Below are positions 19,586-28,296 of a DNA stretch of 36,718 nt, piece by piece. The translations under genes were made by a program, and so were the position numbers. The notes under the pieces were generated by a model. The model did no database searches. It was given only the letters and a program-made list of their open reading frames with translations, and had not been told where the DNA came from. Position 1 is the first letter of the stretch. Each line of letters begins with the position of its first letter. The stretch is from Emiliania huxleyi CCMP1516 (taxonomy: Eukaryota > Haptophyta > Isochrysidales > Noelaerhabdaceae): the NCBI RefSeq assembly GCF_000372725.1, contig NW_005200317.1:127527-164244 (forward strand), given 5' to 3'.

Positions 19586-21609
19586 ATGCGATGAGATCTG
19601 ATCAAGAGAGACGTGGCATCACCCCCACACACACACACACACCTACCTGAGTCCCTTCCGCCATCCGGGTGAGACACCCCCCCCCCCCCCCTCCAGGCGA
19701 CTTCAACGAGGACGCCTACGCCGCGGCCGCCTCCGCCACGCCCGACTGCAGCCTCATCACCGACCAGCTCACCGTCCAAAAGATGGGCGCGGTGCGGGGC
19801 GGCCTAGAAGCGGAAGATCCCCCCATATCTCCCCTGTATCTCCCCCATATCTGGCAGCGCGGAGCGAAGAAGCGGAAGAGGCATTCTTGTACCCCAGCTC
19901 GAGAGGACGCGTCCTCCGCTGCACTCGCTGATTCAGCTGTCCTCCGCTCGAGAGGACACGCAACCAGCCGCATTCGACCGTATTCGCACTCACGTGTGGT
20001 GCTCCGAATGCTCCTGCACGATTCGTCTTCGGCCCTTTTTAGTTCACGTGTGGTGCTCTGAAATCTCTGCACGCCACTGTACTCCCGCCCTGATGGTGCA
20101 CCGCATTCGACCGTATTCGACCGTATTCGCACTCACGTGTGGTGCTCCGAATGCTCCTGCGCGATTCGTCTTCGGCCCTTTTTAGTTCACGTGTGGTGCT
20201 CTGAAAACTCTGCGCGCTACTGTACTCCCGCCCTGATGGTGCATCTCTCCATGTAGCTCACCATGTAGGTTGGCCTGGACCTCCCCGCGGCGTGCGCGAC
20301 GGGGGCGATTGGCCCATACACCTGGGACACCTCCACAAACGACCTGGCCGCCATCTTTTCGGACGGCGACAGCTACGAGGCGAGCGTGGCCGCTTCTGCC
20401 GCCGTAGTAGTAGTGCCTGTGTCTGGTCATTAGACAGCGGCGCCGGGCTCGCGGGGGAGATATGGGGAGATGTGGGGAGATATGGGGGAGATGTGGGGAG
20501 ATATGGGGAGCTGTGGGGAGAGATGGGGAGATGTGCCGAGAGGACGCGGGGATGCGGCCGAGACATGGACGAGATATGGGGGAGATGAGGACGCGATGAG
20601 AACGAGACCTGAACAAGAGGAGGACGAGATGTGGCACGCACGTCCCCTCCTGGCAGCTCGCCGTCTTCACACCTGCTGCTGTGAACAGCTGCTCGACTAC
20701 CTAGTCTACTCGAGCAGCTCGGACGGCGCGCTGACCGGCGCCGCCACGCCGAACGAGGTCTCCACCCCCTCCCCCCCNNNNNNNNNNNNNNNNNNNNNNN
20801 NNNNNNNNNNNNNNNNNNNNNNNNNNNNNNNNNNNNNNNNNNNNNNNNNNNNNNNNNNNNNNNNNNNNNNNNNNNNNCACCCACACCCGCAGGTCTCGAC
20901 CCTCCGCGCCGCCGACGCGTGGGCCGGCGTCTTTTGCGAGAGCGACATCTTTGGCACGCTCGCCCCGTCTGCTCCCGGCACCGCGCACGCCCTCACCGAC
21001 CACAACATCGTCACCGCCACCTTCGCGCTCCCCGTGACCGGCGGCGGCGGCGGCGCTGCCGCCGCGACCGCCGCCTTTGAAGCCTCCGTCGCGGCGTGGC
21101 GCGAGCCGAGTGGTGCGCAGGAGGCGCGGCTCGAGATTCGTCGAGATTCGCTGAGATTCGCTGAGGCTCGCCGAGATTCGCCGAGATTCGCCGAGATTAG
21201 CGATCAGTGGTGGAGGCTCTGCCACACGGCAGCGGCTCGGCGGACTGCTCGTCTTCCACTCCTGAGCCGCCTTCCCGGAACCTTCCCGGAACCTTCTCGG
21301 AACCTTCTCGGAGCCTTCCCGCAGGCGGCGTGCGGCCAGCAGGGCGCCGTCTGCTTCTACGACACAAACTGCTGCGAGGCGGCCTTCTCGTGGACGGGCG
21401 TCGAGCAGCACTGCGTCTACTACGAGTGCACGCCCGACGACGACGATTTCGCCCAGTGGCTCGTCATCGCACTCCCCCTCCTCGGCGGGGTGCTGCTGCT
21501 GGCCTGCTGCGGCGCGGCACTCTGCTATTGGCGGAGGAGGAGACGTGCGGCTGGCAAGCCGGCGGCGGAGGCGTCGAGGGGGGAGGCGGTCATCGGTGAG
21601 GCTGCTTAA
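17676..21609 (+). CDS. EEP-fold phosphodiesterase, neutral sphingomyelinase-like, membrane-anchored
   Basis: Ten exons: 17676-17864, 17965-18148, 18414-18545, 18761-18813, 19051-19162, 19697-19791, 20269-20379, 20689-20757, 20893-21090, 21325-21609, together about 475 residues. EEP (DNase I-like) active-site motifs appear in order: L-T-V-N-F (metal/phosphate Asn region), I-I-A-Q-E (metal Glu, formed across the first junction), V-I-D-L-H-A, G-G-D-F-N-E-D (formed across junction 5), L-L-D-Y-L, and L-T-D-H-N (catalytic Asp-His). The order and the D-Y element resemble secreted or neutral sphingomyelinases and predict phosphodiester hydrolysis of a phospholipid. The C-terminus has a Cys-rich stretch, a membrane segment (L-V-I-A-L-P-L-L-G-G) and an R-R-R-R-R stop-transfer, so a type I surface enzyme is likely. 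An ATG-initiated signal peptide is not seen: a signal-like F-L-L-A-V-C-V-A-V lies just upstream in another frame, so exon 1 may be incomplete. Five introns start GC and four GT. Confidence 0.75.
18165..18395 (+). repeat. 10-bp minisatellite (GAGATCACAC)n in phosphodiesterase intron 2
   Basis: About twenty imperfect copies of a 10-bp unit around CACACGAGATC fill the intron 18149-18413. Variants include GAGGTCACAC and GAGATCACCC. Confidence 0.95.
18553..18755 (+). repeat. 10-bp minisatellite (TCGGGGCATC)n in phosphodiesterase intron 3
   Basis: About twenty copies of CTCGGGGCAT fill the intron 18546-18760. On the opposite strand the unit is GAGATGCCCC, so it belongs to the same GAGAT-plus-pentamer class as the other intron repeats. 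Confidence 0.95.
19557..19643 (+). repeat. (GT)n and (AC)n runs in phosphodiesterase intron 5
   Basis: A (GT)14 run (19557-19585) is followed 40 bp later by an (AC)9 run (19626-19643); the two could pair as a hairpin. The same 534-nt intron starts with repeats of CCATTCCTAGACACTTCC (19166-19290). Confidence 0.85.
19968..20243 (+). repeat. Two ~135-bp tandem copies in phosphodiesterase intron 6
   Basis: A unit running from CCGCATTCGACCGTATTCGC to CCGCCCTGATGGTGCA occurs twice in tandem with a few differences. The CGACCGTATTCG part also occurs in intron 3 of the NIPA-type gene on the opposite strand, in the same orientation relative to transcription. Confidence 0.85.
20455..20590 (+). repeat. 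10-bp minisatellite (GGGGAGATAT)n in phosphodiesterase intron 7
   Basis: Tandem GGGGAGATAT/GGGGAGATGT units, degenerating into GACGAGAT forms, within intron 20380-20688. That intron ends in the TTCACA hairpin before exon 8. Confidence 0.9.
20778..20877. other. Assembly gap of 100 N
   Basis: Exactly 100 N, a usual placeholder for a gap of unknown length. It falls inside intron 8 (20758-20892) of the phosphodiesterase gene, after a C-rich run, so no coding sequence seems lost. Confidence 1.
21122..21200 (+). repeat. 10-bp minisatellite (GAGATTCGCC)n in phosphodiesterase intron 9
   Basis: Seven imperfect units of GAGATTCG(C/T)(C/T) within the intron 21091-21324. The same unit recurs in the KH-gene intron at 36048-36120. 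Confidence 0.9.
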
Positions 21610-22103
21610 GACCGCGAACCGATGTGCATGTTCGATGCCAAAGAAAATAAGAATTTTAAACAAAACAACAGAGCTCTCTCAAACAGCAGACAGGTGCTCG
21701 ACACAGGAACGGTGTAAGGCCGGGCGCACCCTTTCACGCTCACGCGGGGAGCGGATCGCCGGATGTGCCGTGAAAAGATACGGTTTGATCTGACTCACCA
21801 AATGTGCTCGCTGCGGTGAGACTTTAATCTCTTTGGCTGCCTGCCACGATCCCAGATCTGGCCGTCTCTCGCATGGAAATTAGGGTCACCCACGCGCACC
21901 GGGCCTTGCAGTTTAAATGCCGTGGGGCTCCTGTCGTTAGACGTGGAGACGCGAGGGTTGCCCCCCCTTGCCCCACCACCTCGTGTGTGTGGAGAAGTTT
22001 ACCTTACCTTACCTTACCTTGGAAATTAGGCCAGGTACGTGAGTGCGCTGCACGTGCGCCGAGGGCGCGGCAACACCGCGCTCTGCGGGGACGCCCTCCT
22101 ACG
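21610..22103. other. Convergent intergenic region
   Basis: It lies between the 3' ends of the phosphodiesterase gene (+) and the transporter gene (-). It has a copy of repeat T (about 21668-21720), a (CCTTA)n run at 22000-22020 and otherwise mixed sequence. An AT-richer stretch (AAAATAAGAATTTTAAAC) right after the stop at 21609 may hold the 3' end signal. Nothing coding was recognised. Confidence 0.4.
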
Positions 22104-25100
22104 TCACAGCAAATCGGGCGGCCGACCCACCAGCCCGCTCACCCGGAAGCCAAACCCGCGCCCCCCCATCACTCCGCCGCTGCTGCTCCGCCCGGCGGTG
22201 GCGGGCGCCGCCGCCTCCGCCGCCGCGGCCTCGGCGATCGAGGCGGCGCTGAAGCCTCCGCCGGCGCTCCTCCGCACTGAGGGTGACCACGTGCGAGCCT
22301 GTTCACACCGCGAGCTGTGAACACACGCTGCCGCGCCGGCGCGGTTGGAGCCGGCGAGGCACTGCCAGCAGCGGAGAGAGATGCAGCTGCGAGGTGGAGG
22401 CGCCGAGCACCATTGGAGGTGGGTTGTGTCCAGACATGCCCCGCTCGAGCGACGCCGTCGCGTCGAGGTCGACGGAGATATCGCGGTCAAGCAACGTCGA
22501 GATCGACGTCGAGATCCGCCGCATCCCTCCCGAAGTCAGCCGCTGCAGCTGGTGCGGCGCACCGCGCGGGAACGTCGCGCCGAGCAGCGCCGCGTCGCCG
22601 CCGTCGCCGCCCGCCGCGCCGCCAAAGTCCAGCTGCCGCGGCTCTGCGCCCCGCCGCGAAGGGTGACGCGAGGGCAGCCGCCGTGACTTGAGCTCTCGCA
22701 ATCTCTCTGGCGACTCGTACGACGCCGCCCTCCGCTGGCCATGGCCAGGCGCGGAGTTGGAGCGGGGCGGGGAGCAGAGGTAGGGGTCGCCCAGCGTGGG
22801 GTCGCCTGTTCACAGCGGGGAGGTGTGAAGAGAGGGGGAGCAGAGGTAGGGGTCGCCCAGCGTGGGGTCGCCTGTTCACAGCGGGGAGGTGTGAAGAGAG
22901 AGGGAGCAGAGGTAGGGGTCGCCCAGCGTGGGGTCGCCTGTTCACAGCGGGGAGGTGTGAAGAGAGGGGGAGCAGAGGTAGGGGTCGCCCAGCGTGGGGT
23001 CGCCTGTTCACAGCGGGGAGGTGTGAAGAGAGGGGGAGCAGAGGTAGGGGTCGCCAAGCGTGGGGTCGCCTGTTCACAGCGGGGAGGTGTGAAGAGAGAG
23101 GGGGAGCAGAGGTAGGGGTCGCCAAGCGTGGGGTCGCCTGTTCACAGCGGGGAGGTGTGAAGAGAGAGGGGGAGCAGAGGTAGGGGTCGCCCAGCGTGGG
23201 GTCGCCTGTTCACAGCGGGGAGGTGTGAAGAGAGGGGGAGCAGAGGTAGGGGTCGCCAAGCGTGGGGTCGCCTGTTCACAGCGGGGAGGTGTGAAGAGAG
23301 AGGGGGAGCAGAGGTAGGGGTCGCCAAGCGTGGGGTCGCCTGTTCACAGCGGGGAGGTGTGAAGAGAGAGGGGGAGCAGAGGTAGGGGTCGCCCAGCGTG
23401 GGGTCGCCTGTTCACAGCGGGGAGGTGTGAAGAGAGAGAGAGAGAGAGAGCAGAGGTAGGGGTCGCCCAGCGTGGGGCCGCCGAGTGGGTCTGATATGAC
23501 GACGTCGGACAGCGCTGCGCCGGAGGAGCAGGAGAAGGAGGAGGGCAGGCCGACCTCCTCCAACAGCCGCTGGCCTGACACGCCCCGCCTCCCCTCGTCG
23601 AGAGAAACCGCCTTGCCCAGCCGCGCCAGACGCGACGGCGCCACGCTCCGCGCAGACTCGCAGATGGCGGCGGCCAGCTGCTGGCCGCCTGCGTGAGAGT
23701 CAACCGGCCAACGCATTGGCGATAGTGAATTATTGACGCCTGGGCCGATGGCAGCTCCGACATGCGACCAAGAGTCAAGAATCACAGTTAATATTAATAT
23801 TTAATAATGAATAGCTCACCTGGGCCGATAGCGGCACCGACGTAGGGCGGCGCGGCGGGCGGCGCATCCGAGAAGCCTATTTTTCTTTTTTCTCTGCTAG
23901 CAAAAGAAAAGAAATATCGCCGGGCGGCGCATCAGAGACGCCGCGGCCGGCGGCGACGGTACCGCGCTTGGTGATCAGGTAGACACCTAAAGAACAGATC
24001 CAACCACTGAAAGTTCACTCTGATTCACCCTCGGTACCGCCCTCGGTGATGACGGCAGACACCTAGTACACGTCAGCTGGGGAGTAGCACTTCATCACCC
24101 TCGGTACCGCGATTGGTGGTGAGGTGGACACACCGCTGAAGCAGAAGAGGCAGCCGGAGACGAAGCCGAAGGCGGTGAGGGGCGTGAAGCGCCAAAAGTC
24201 CTATCCGTTATGAAGTGTTGATCATCAGCGAATTAAGCCATAACTAAGAGCTCATCGATTAATCAAAGGTCCTGGTAGACGATACCGCCGCCGGAGATGG
24301 AGCAGATGGTGAAGGAGAGGTAGTAGACCTGATTAATTAATGAATGACTTAATGATTGACTCGCCGGAGATGGTGGAGCAGATGGTGAAGGAGGGGTAGC
24401 ATAGTAGACCGGCACGACGGCGCTCGAGTCAAAGTGCTTCTGCGCCAAGTTGAGGTGCTTCAGCTGGAGGACCTGCGAAGTATAGCCGCGAGATTGCGAT
24501 CTGGACTAGTGAGCTGGAGGGCGAAGTACAGCCGCGAGATTGCGATCTGGACTAGTGAGCTGGAGGGCGAAGTACAGCCGCGAGATGCGATCTGGACTAG
24601 TGAGCTGGAGGGCGAAGTACAGCCGCGAGATGCGATCTGGACTAGTGAGCTGGAGGGCGAAGTACAGCCGCGAGATTGCGATCTGGACTAGTGATCTGGA
24701 GGGCCTGCGAGGTACAGCCGCGAGATTGCGATCTGGACTAGTGATCTGGAGGGCGAAGTACAGCCGCAAGATTGCGATCTGGACTAGCTAGCGGTACTAC
24801 GAACGGACGACTTGTGGCTGAGCGAGATTGCGATCTGGCGCGAGATTGCGATCTCGACTAGCTACTACGAACGGACCACTTGTGGCTGAGCGAGATTGCG
24901 ATCTGGCGCGAGATTGCGATCTCGACTACTTGTGGTGGCTGAGCAAGCAGTTCACCGCGGTGGAGACGAGGACGGGTAGAAGCAGGTAGGGGATCGGAGA
25001 GCGCAGCACCTATTAGTTGATGAGTGATTAAACACGTAGTTCAGGGTTAGTTAAGTCCGGGATCGGAGAGCGCAGCACCTATTAATGAGTGATTAAGCGC

Positions 25101-26266
25101 TTACTTAAGGGTTAATAAAGTACGGGATCGGGGAGCTGCAGTACCTAATTAATTAGTGCTTCAGCACTTAATTAAGGGCTAATCAAGTCCGGGATCGGGG
25201 AGCGGCAGTACCGACGGGTCTTCGCCCAAATGAGTGATGAAGTGCGAGATGGCGGAGGAGGAGAGGACGGTGATGGAGCCTACGGGGAGATAGGGGGAGA
25301 TATGGGGAGATGTGAGGAGATACGGAGGAGGAGGGGACGGTGATGGCGCCAAGCAGCGAGCAGAGGCCGACGTTTAGCAGCAAGTACCTGCGTGGCGAAG
25401 ACGCAAACATCTTTGCGCGAGTTCGGGTGCTGTGCAGCCAGAGCATCGCGTGGGTACGACAGAGGCGAATACGGTCGAATACAGCGAATGCGGTCGAATA
25501 CGGTCGACGGAAGGCGTGTCCTCTCGAGGTCTCGCTGCTTGTGACTACGGACTCCGCTTCTAGTGGCAGACACCGGTGCCCGAACTTTGGTTCCGAGAGC
25601 CAAAGCAGCAGGATTCCAGCGCCGACGACGGCGAAATAGATGAGGGAGGGGGGCGCGGTGACGAGCGTTTTAAAGGAGGTGAGGGAGAGGTCCTCCACAG
25701 CCGGCGGCGCCTAGTTGGTTCGTTGTTGACACGTCATCATTCAGTGTGGAGAGGGGGAGGTCCCTCCAACAGCCGGCGGCGCGTTGAGCACGACGACCAC
25801 GGAGCCGAAGACGGTGACGACGATTCCGAGAAGGTTCCGGAGGTAGAAGCGCTCCTAGCCAGTCGAGAGGCACTGATCAGCACTAGCGAATTAGCTGCTC
25901 GGCAACTGGGGGCACTGGCACTGGGCGCGCCTTTAGCACGAGGAAGGCGATGGCGGCGTTGGCGATGACGGCGACGGCGCCGAGGGGCGACACCACGGTC
26001 GGGCTGGCGAGGCCGAAGGCGGCGAAGTTGCCGACCTCGCCCAGCATCAGTCCGAGCAGCGCCACAGGGAAGAGCGTGCGGGCGCGCGCTGCTAACCTCG
26101 GCTCCTCGTCTTCGCGCTCGAAGGCCATGTGCACCCACTTTTGGAGGGCGAGGCTGCACGCGATCAGCAGGTTCCCGCTAACAGCGAGGATGATGCCGAG
26201 GTGGAGCGGCGTGAAGGTGTGCTCCCAGATGGAGCTGGTCTTCCCGCCGAACGGCACCCATGTCAT
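22104..26266 (-). CDS. NIPA-family magnesium transporter
   Basis: Exons read on the minus strand: 26266-25931, 25854-25783, 25710-25574, 25387-25350, 25279-25212, 25009-24956, 24472-24410, 24328-24272, 24200-24134, 23986-23942, 23876-23820, 23688-23479, 22805-about 22325, then possibly 22298-22104. All junctions from 26266 to 22805 keep frame. The N-terminus M-T-W-V-P-F leads to L-G-I-I-L-A-V-S-G-N-L, then L-M-L-G-E-V-G-N-F, S-P-L-G-A-V-A-V-I-A-N-A, L-L-G-S-I-T-V, Q-L-K-H-L-N-L-A, V-V-P-V-Y-Y and G-F-V-S-G-C-L-F, which follow the NIPA (DUF803) membrane core in order. Mg2+ transport across a membrane is the family role. The roughly 200-residue tail is Ser/Arg/Gly-rich and presumably cytosolic. 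Donors: about five GC, six GT, one GA. The 3' end is uncertain: either a stop at 22303 or a further exon after the hairpin acceptor at 22299. Confidence 0.8.
22790..23478 (-). repeat. Ten tandem ~68-bp units forming NIPA intron 12
   Basis: Each unit (minus strand) has the hairpin TTCACA-CCTCCCCGC-TGTGAACAG followed by GCGACCCCACGCTGGGCGAC, a copy of the start of exon 13, then CCCTACCTCTGCTCC and a CT run. The hairpin starts on the plus strand near 22806, 22871, 22937, 23002, 23068, 23136, 23206, 23271, 23339 and 23406. Every unit therefore presents both an AG acceptor and an exon-like segment, and the CT runs have expanded at one edge. Confidence 0.9.
24473..24955 (-). repeat. Tandem ~50-bp units in NIPA intron 6
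   Basis: Units containing GCGAGATTGCGATCTGGACT and GAGCTGGAGGGCGAAGTACA repeat about eight times (plus-strand reading), degenerating towards 24930. On the minus strand each unit includes a CCCTCCAG segment like the exon 7 start GTCCTCCAG. Confidence 0.85.
25010..25211 (-). repeat. Three tandem ~67-bp units forming NIPA intron 5
   Basis: Three AT-rich units each start GT(A/G)CTGC-GCTC-CCGATCCC, a copy of the exon 6 start, and end in TTAATTAG, TTAATAG or CTAATAG. Only the last copy continues into conserved transporter sequence at 25009. Confidence 0.85.
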
Positions 26267-26616
26267 CGGCGCGGCACGTAGGGGCCGGTGCGAACGGGCT
26301 GGCGCAGCGCGCCGCGCTGTGCTGCAAAAAAATGGCCCACGGCCTCTAAGCGGAGCTGGGAATAGGACCGCCGCAAGCGGCGTGGCGTGGAGCGGTTGAG
26401 CATCCCTCCGGGGGGCCCTCTGCGCCGGGGAGGAGGCTAGGACGCAAGCGTCCGTCGCCCTTTTGGGCCCGCAGGGGTCGGCGCGAATGGGCCCGCGAGC
26501 GGCGGCGCGCTGTGCTGCAAAAAAAGAATTTGAAAAAAGAATTTAAACAAAAGAGTCTCTCTCACAGTATACAGGCTCGACACAGGTGCGAACAAAGGAC
26601 ACAGCAGACGGCCCCC
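26267..26616. other. Upstream region of the NIPA-type gene
   Basis: Presumed promoter and leader of the minus-strand transporter gene. It has two copies of a GGCGCGCTGTGCTGCAAAAA-type segment (about 26308-26331 and 26505-26526; a weaker third at about 27155) and a copy of repeat T at 26545-26600. No promoter motif can be assigned. Confidence 0.4.
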
Positions 26617-27005
26617 TCAGGGGCCATCGTCATCGAACAAGTCGATCTCTGCACGATTTAGCCCTCCCGAGCCGTAATCCTCCCCAAAGGGAGCGAGCTC
26701 CGCGCGCTCCTCGCGCTCCTCCTTGGCGCGCCCCTTCGCCGCCCGCCGGCGGCGGTGGTTCGCGTCCGCCTCTCCCACGCCTTCCTCCGCCTTGAGGAAT
26801 TTGAGCCTCCATGGCTCCTGCTTAAGCAGGAGCGCCTCGACAGCCGCAAGAGCAGCGACCGTCGCAAGCCGCCTCCCGAGAGAGGCCGTCCGCGAGCGCC
26901 GCCGCATGCGCCGCCAACCCAGCCGCCTTTCGCGCCTCAAAGTTGGCATCCCCGTACTCCTCGATGTCCAGCCACCACTTATCGTCCCACTTTTCACCGG
27001 TGTCG
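26617..27005 (-). pseudogene. Possible broken gene or terminal exon, unknown product
   Basis: A minus-strand frame from about 27000 reads W-D-D-K-W-W-L-D-I-E-E-Y-G-D-A-N-F-E-A-R-K and looks protein-like. It stops being favoured near 26870, where the adjacent frame takes over with L-L-L-K-Q-E-P-W-R-L-K-F-L-K and runs through a Lys/Arg/Glu-rich tail to an acidic end (D-L-F-D-D-D-G-P, stop at 26617). A pyrimidine-rich tract precedes the first part (about 27005-27018), consistent with a 3' splice site. A one- or two-base frameshift between the halves implies a decayed gene, a sequencing error or a missed short intron. No family was recognised. Confidence 0.35.
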
Positions 27006-28296
27006 TGGGAAAAAAAAGAACATAAACAGCGAAGCGGGGTTGAAAAACAAGAACCGAAAAGAACAAGGAAAAGAAATCGTGGGCGGGGGGGCTGTAACCC
27101 CAAAGGGGTGCGTGTGTAAAGAACATATGGAGCGAGGAGCGGGGCGGCGCGAGCGGCGGCGCGCACGGCTGTGCTGCAATCGTGTGTTTGGCGTCATGTT
27201 GTGCATCGCAGCTGCGTATTCTCGTATTATCTTCGAGTAAGGTATTGCGTGGGGACGGTGCGTATTCTCGTATCACTAGCTCCGAGTAGAGGGGGCGTTC
27301 CGCAGCTAGGGGAAACCCGGAGCGCAGAACTAACCCTCGGAGACCCGTGTTATGGCCCTGCGACCGCGCACCCCCGGGGCTAGGGCTCTCTTGCCCGTAA
27401 CCCGATGCCGAGCGTCCGGCCAACTGGGTGCGCTTCTCAGCTCCCCGGTCCTGGGCGTGAGGTTAATGACTGCACTCCAAGTCCAAGTCTTTAGATCGGT
27501 CAGCTCGGGGCGCGTGAGCCGGACTTGGGGGCCGGACGGCTTTCATTTTCTCTCTGCGTTCTCGCACATGGAGTGCGAGGTATCTCGTCTGTCGCCGTCC
27601 CAAACTGTCACTCCCCTCTCTCCCGGCCAAGGTGGGGCGCGCGCGGGGGCGGCGGGTGTGCGGCGGGTGTGCGGGATGTCTGTGGGACCGAGAGAGCGAT
27701 GTGCTTGTGTCCGGCCTTGGCCCTTGCGTGTTTGTTTCATACGTATAACATCGATGATCGAAGGCGCTGGGGAAGAAGAGAGCAATCATTCATGTATAAA
27801 AAAGCTCAACAACCAAAGTCCAAACATCTCCACAGCAGGCGACGCACACACCACACTTGCAAGCTCGTATGTCGTAACGCAAAATGAGATGCCGCGGCGC
27901 GCCGGTCCGGTCCCCAGGACTAAATTACGCGAACTGGACACCGCTCCCTCCACCGGGCACCGCTCCTGCGTCAGGCTGCAACCGCCCTCTCTCCCCCCCT
28001 GTGAGCAGCAGCTGCACCGCTTCCCCGCCATGCCAACCCCCCTCCCCTCCCCCCTTCCCCTTCCCCCCCCCCTCCACCCTTGCGGTTCAAACCCACCCGG
28101 CCCCCCCCCCCCCTCCTCCTCTTCCTCCTCACAACACCCACCCGCCCGCCCGCCCACCAAACCCGCACCCGCGCGCGCCCGGCACCGCCCCTGTGCGTCG
28201 TGCTCCGCAGCCGCAGGGTCTGTTGCTCTCTGCCGAGCTCGCGCGGCGGTCCCGCCGGGCCCCGCGCCCTCGCCGCCCGGCCGGGGCTGGAGAGGC
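27006..28296. other. Intergenic, repeats R and S and a segmental duplication
   Basis: Repeat R lies at 27279-27475 and repeat S at about 27511-27695. From about 27540 to 29640 the sequence parallels about 3430-6470, including the C-rich tract near 28030-28130 and the third LRR gene. No separate gene was recognised. Confidence 0.5.
27279..27475 (+). repeat. Dispersed repeat R, copy 3
   Basis: Starts AGCTCCGAGTAGAGGGGGCG and ends near GTGAGGTTAATGACTGCACT. It is the complete copy closest to the reverse fragment at 6811-6933. Confidence 0.8.

Noticed and set aside
22790..23478. CRISPR-like array
   Set aside because: The units are direct repeats without unique spacers, lie in a eukaryotic intron, and each contains an exon-start copy and splice acceptor.
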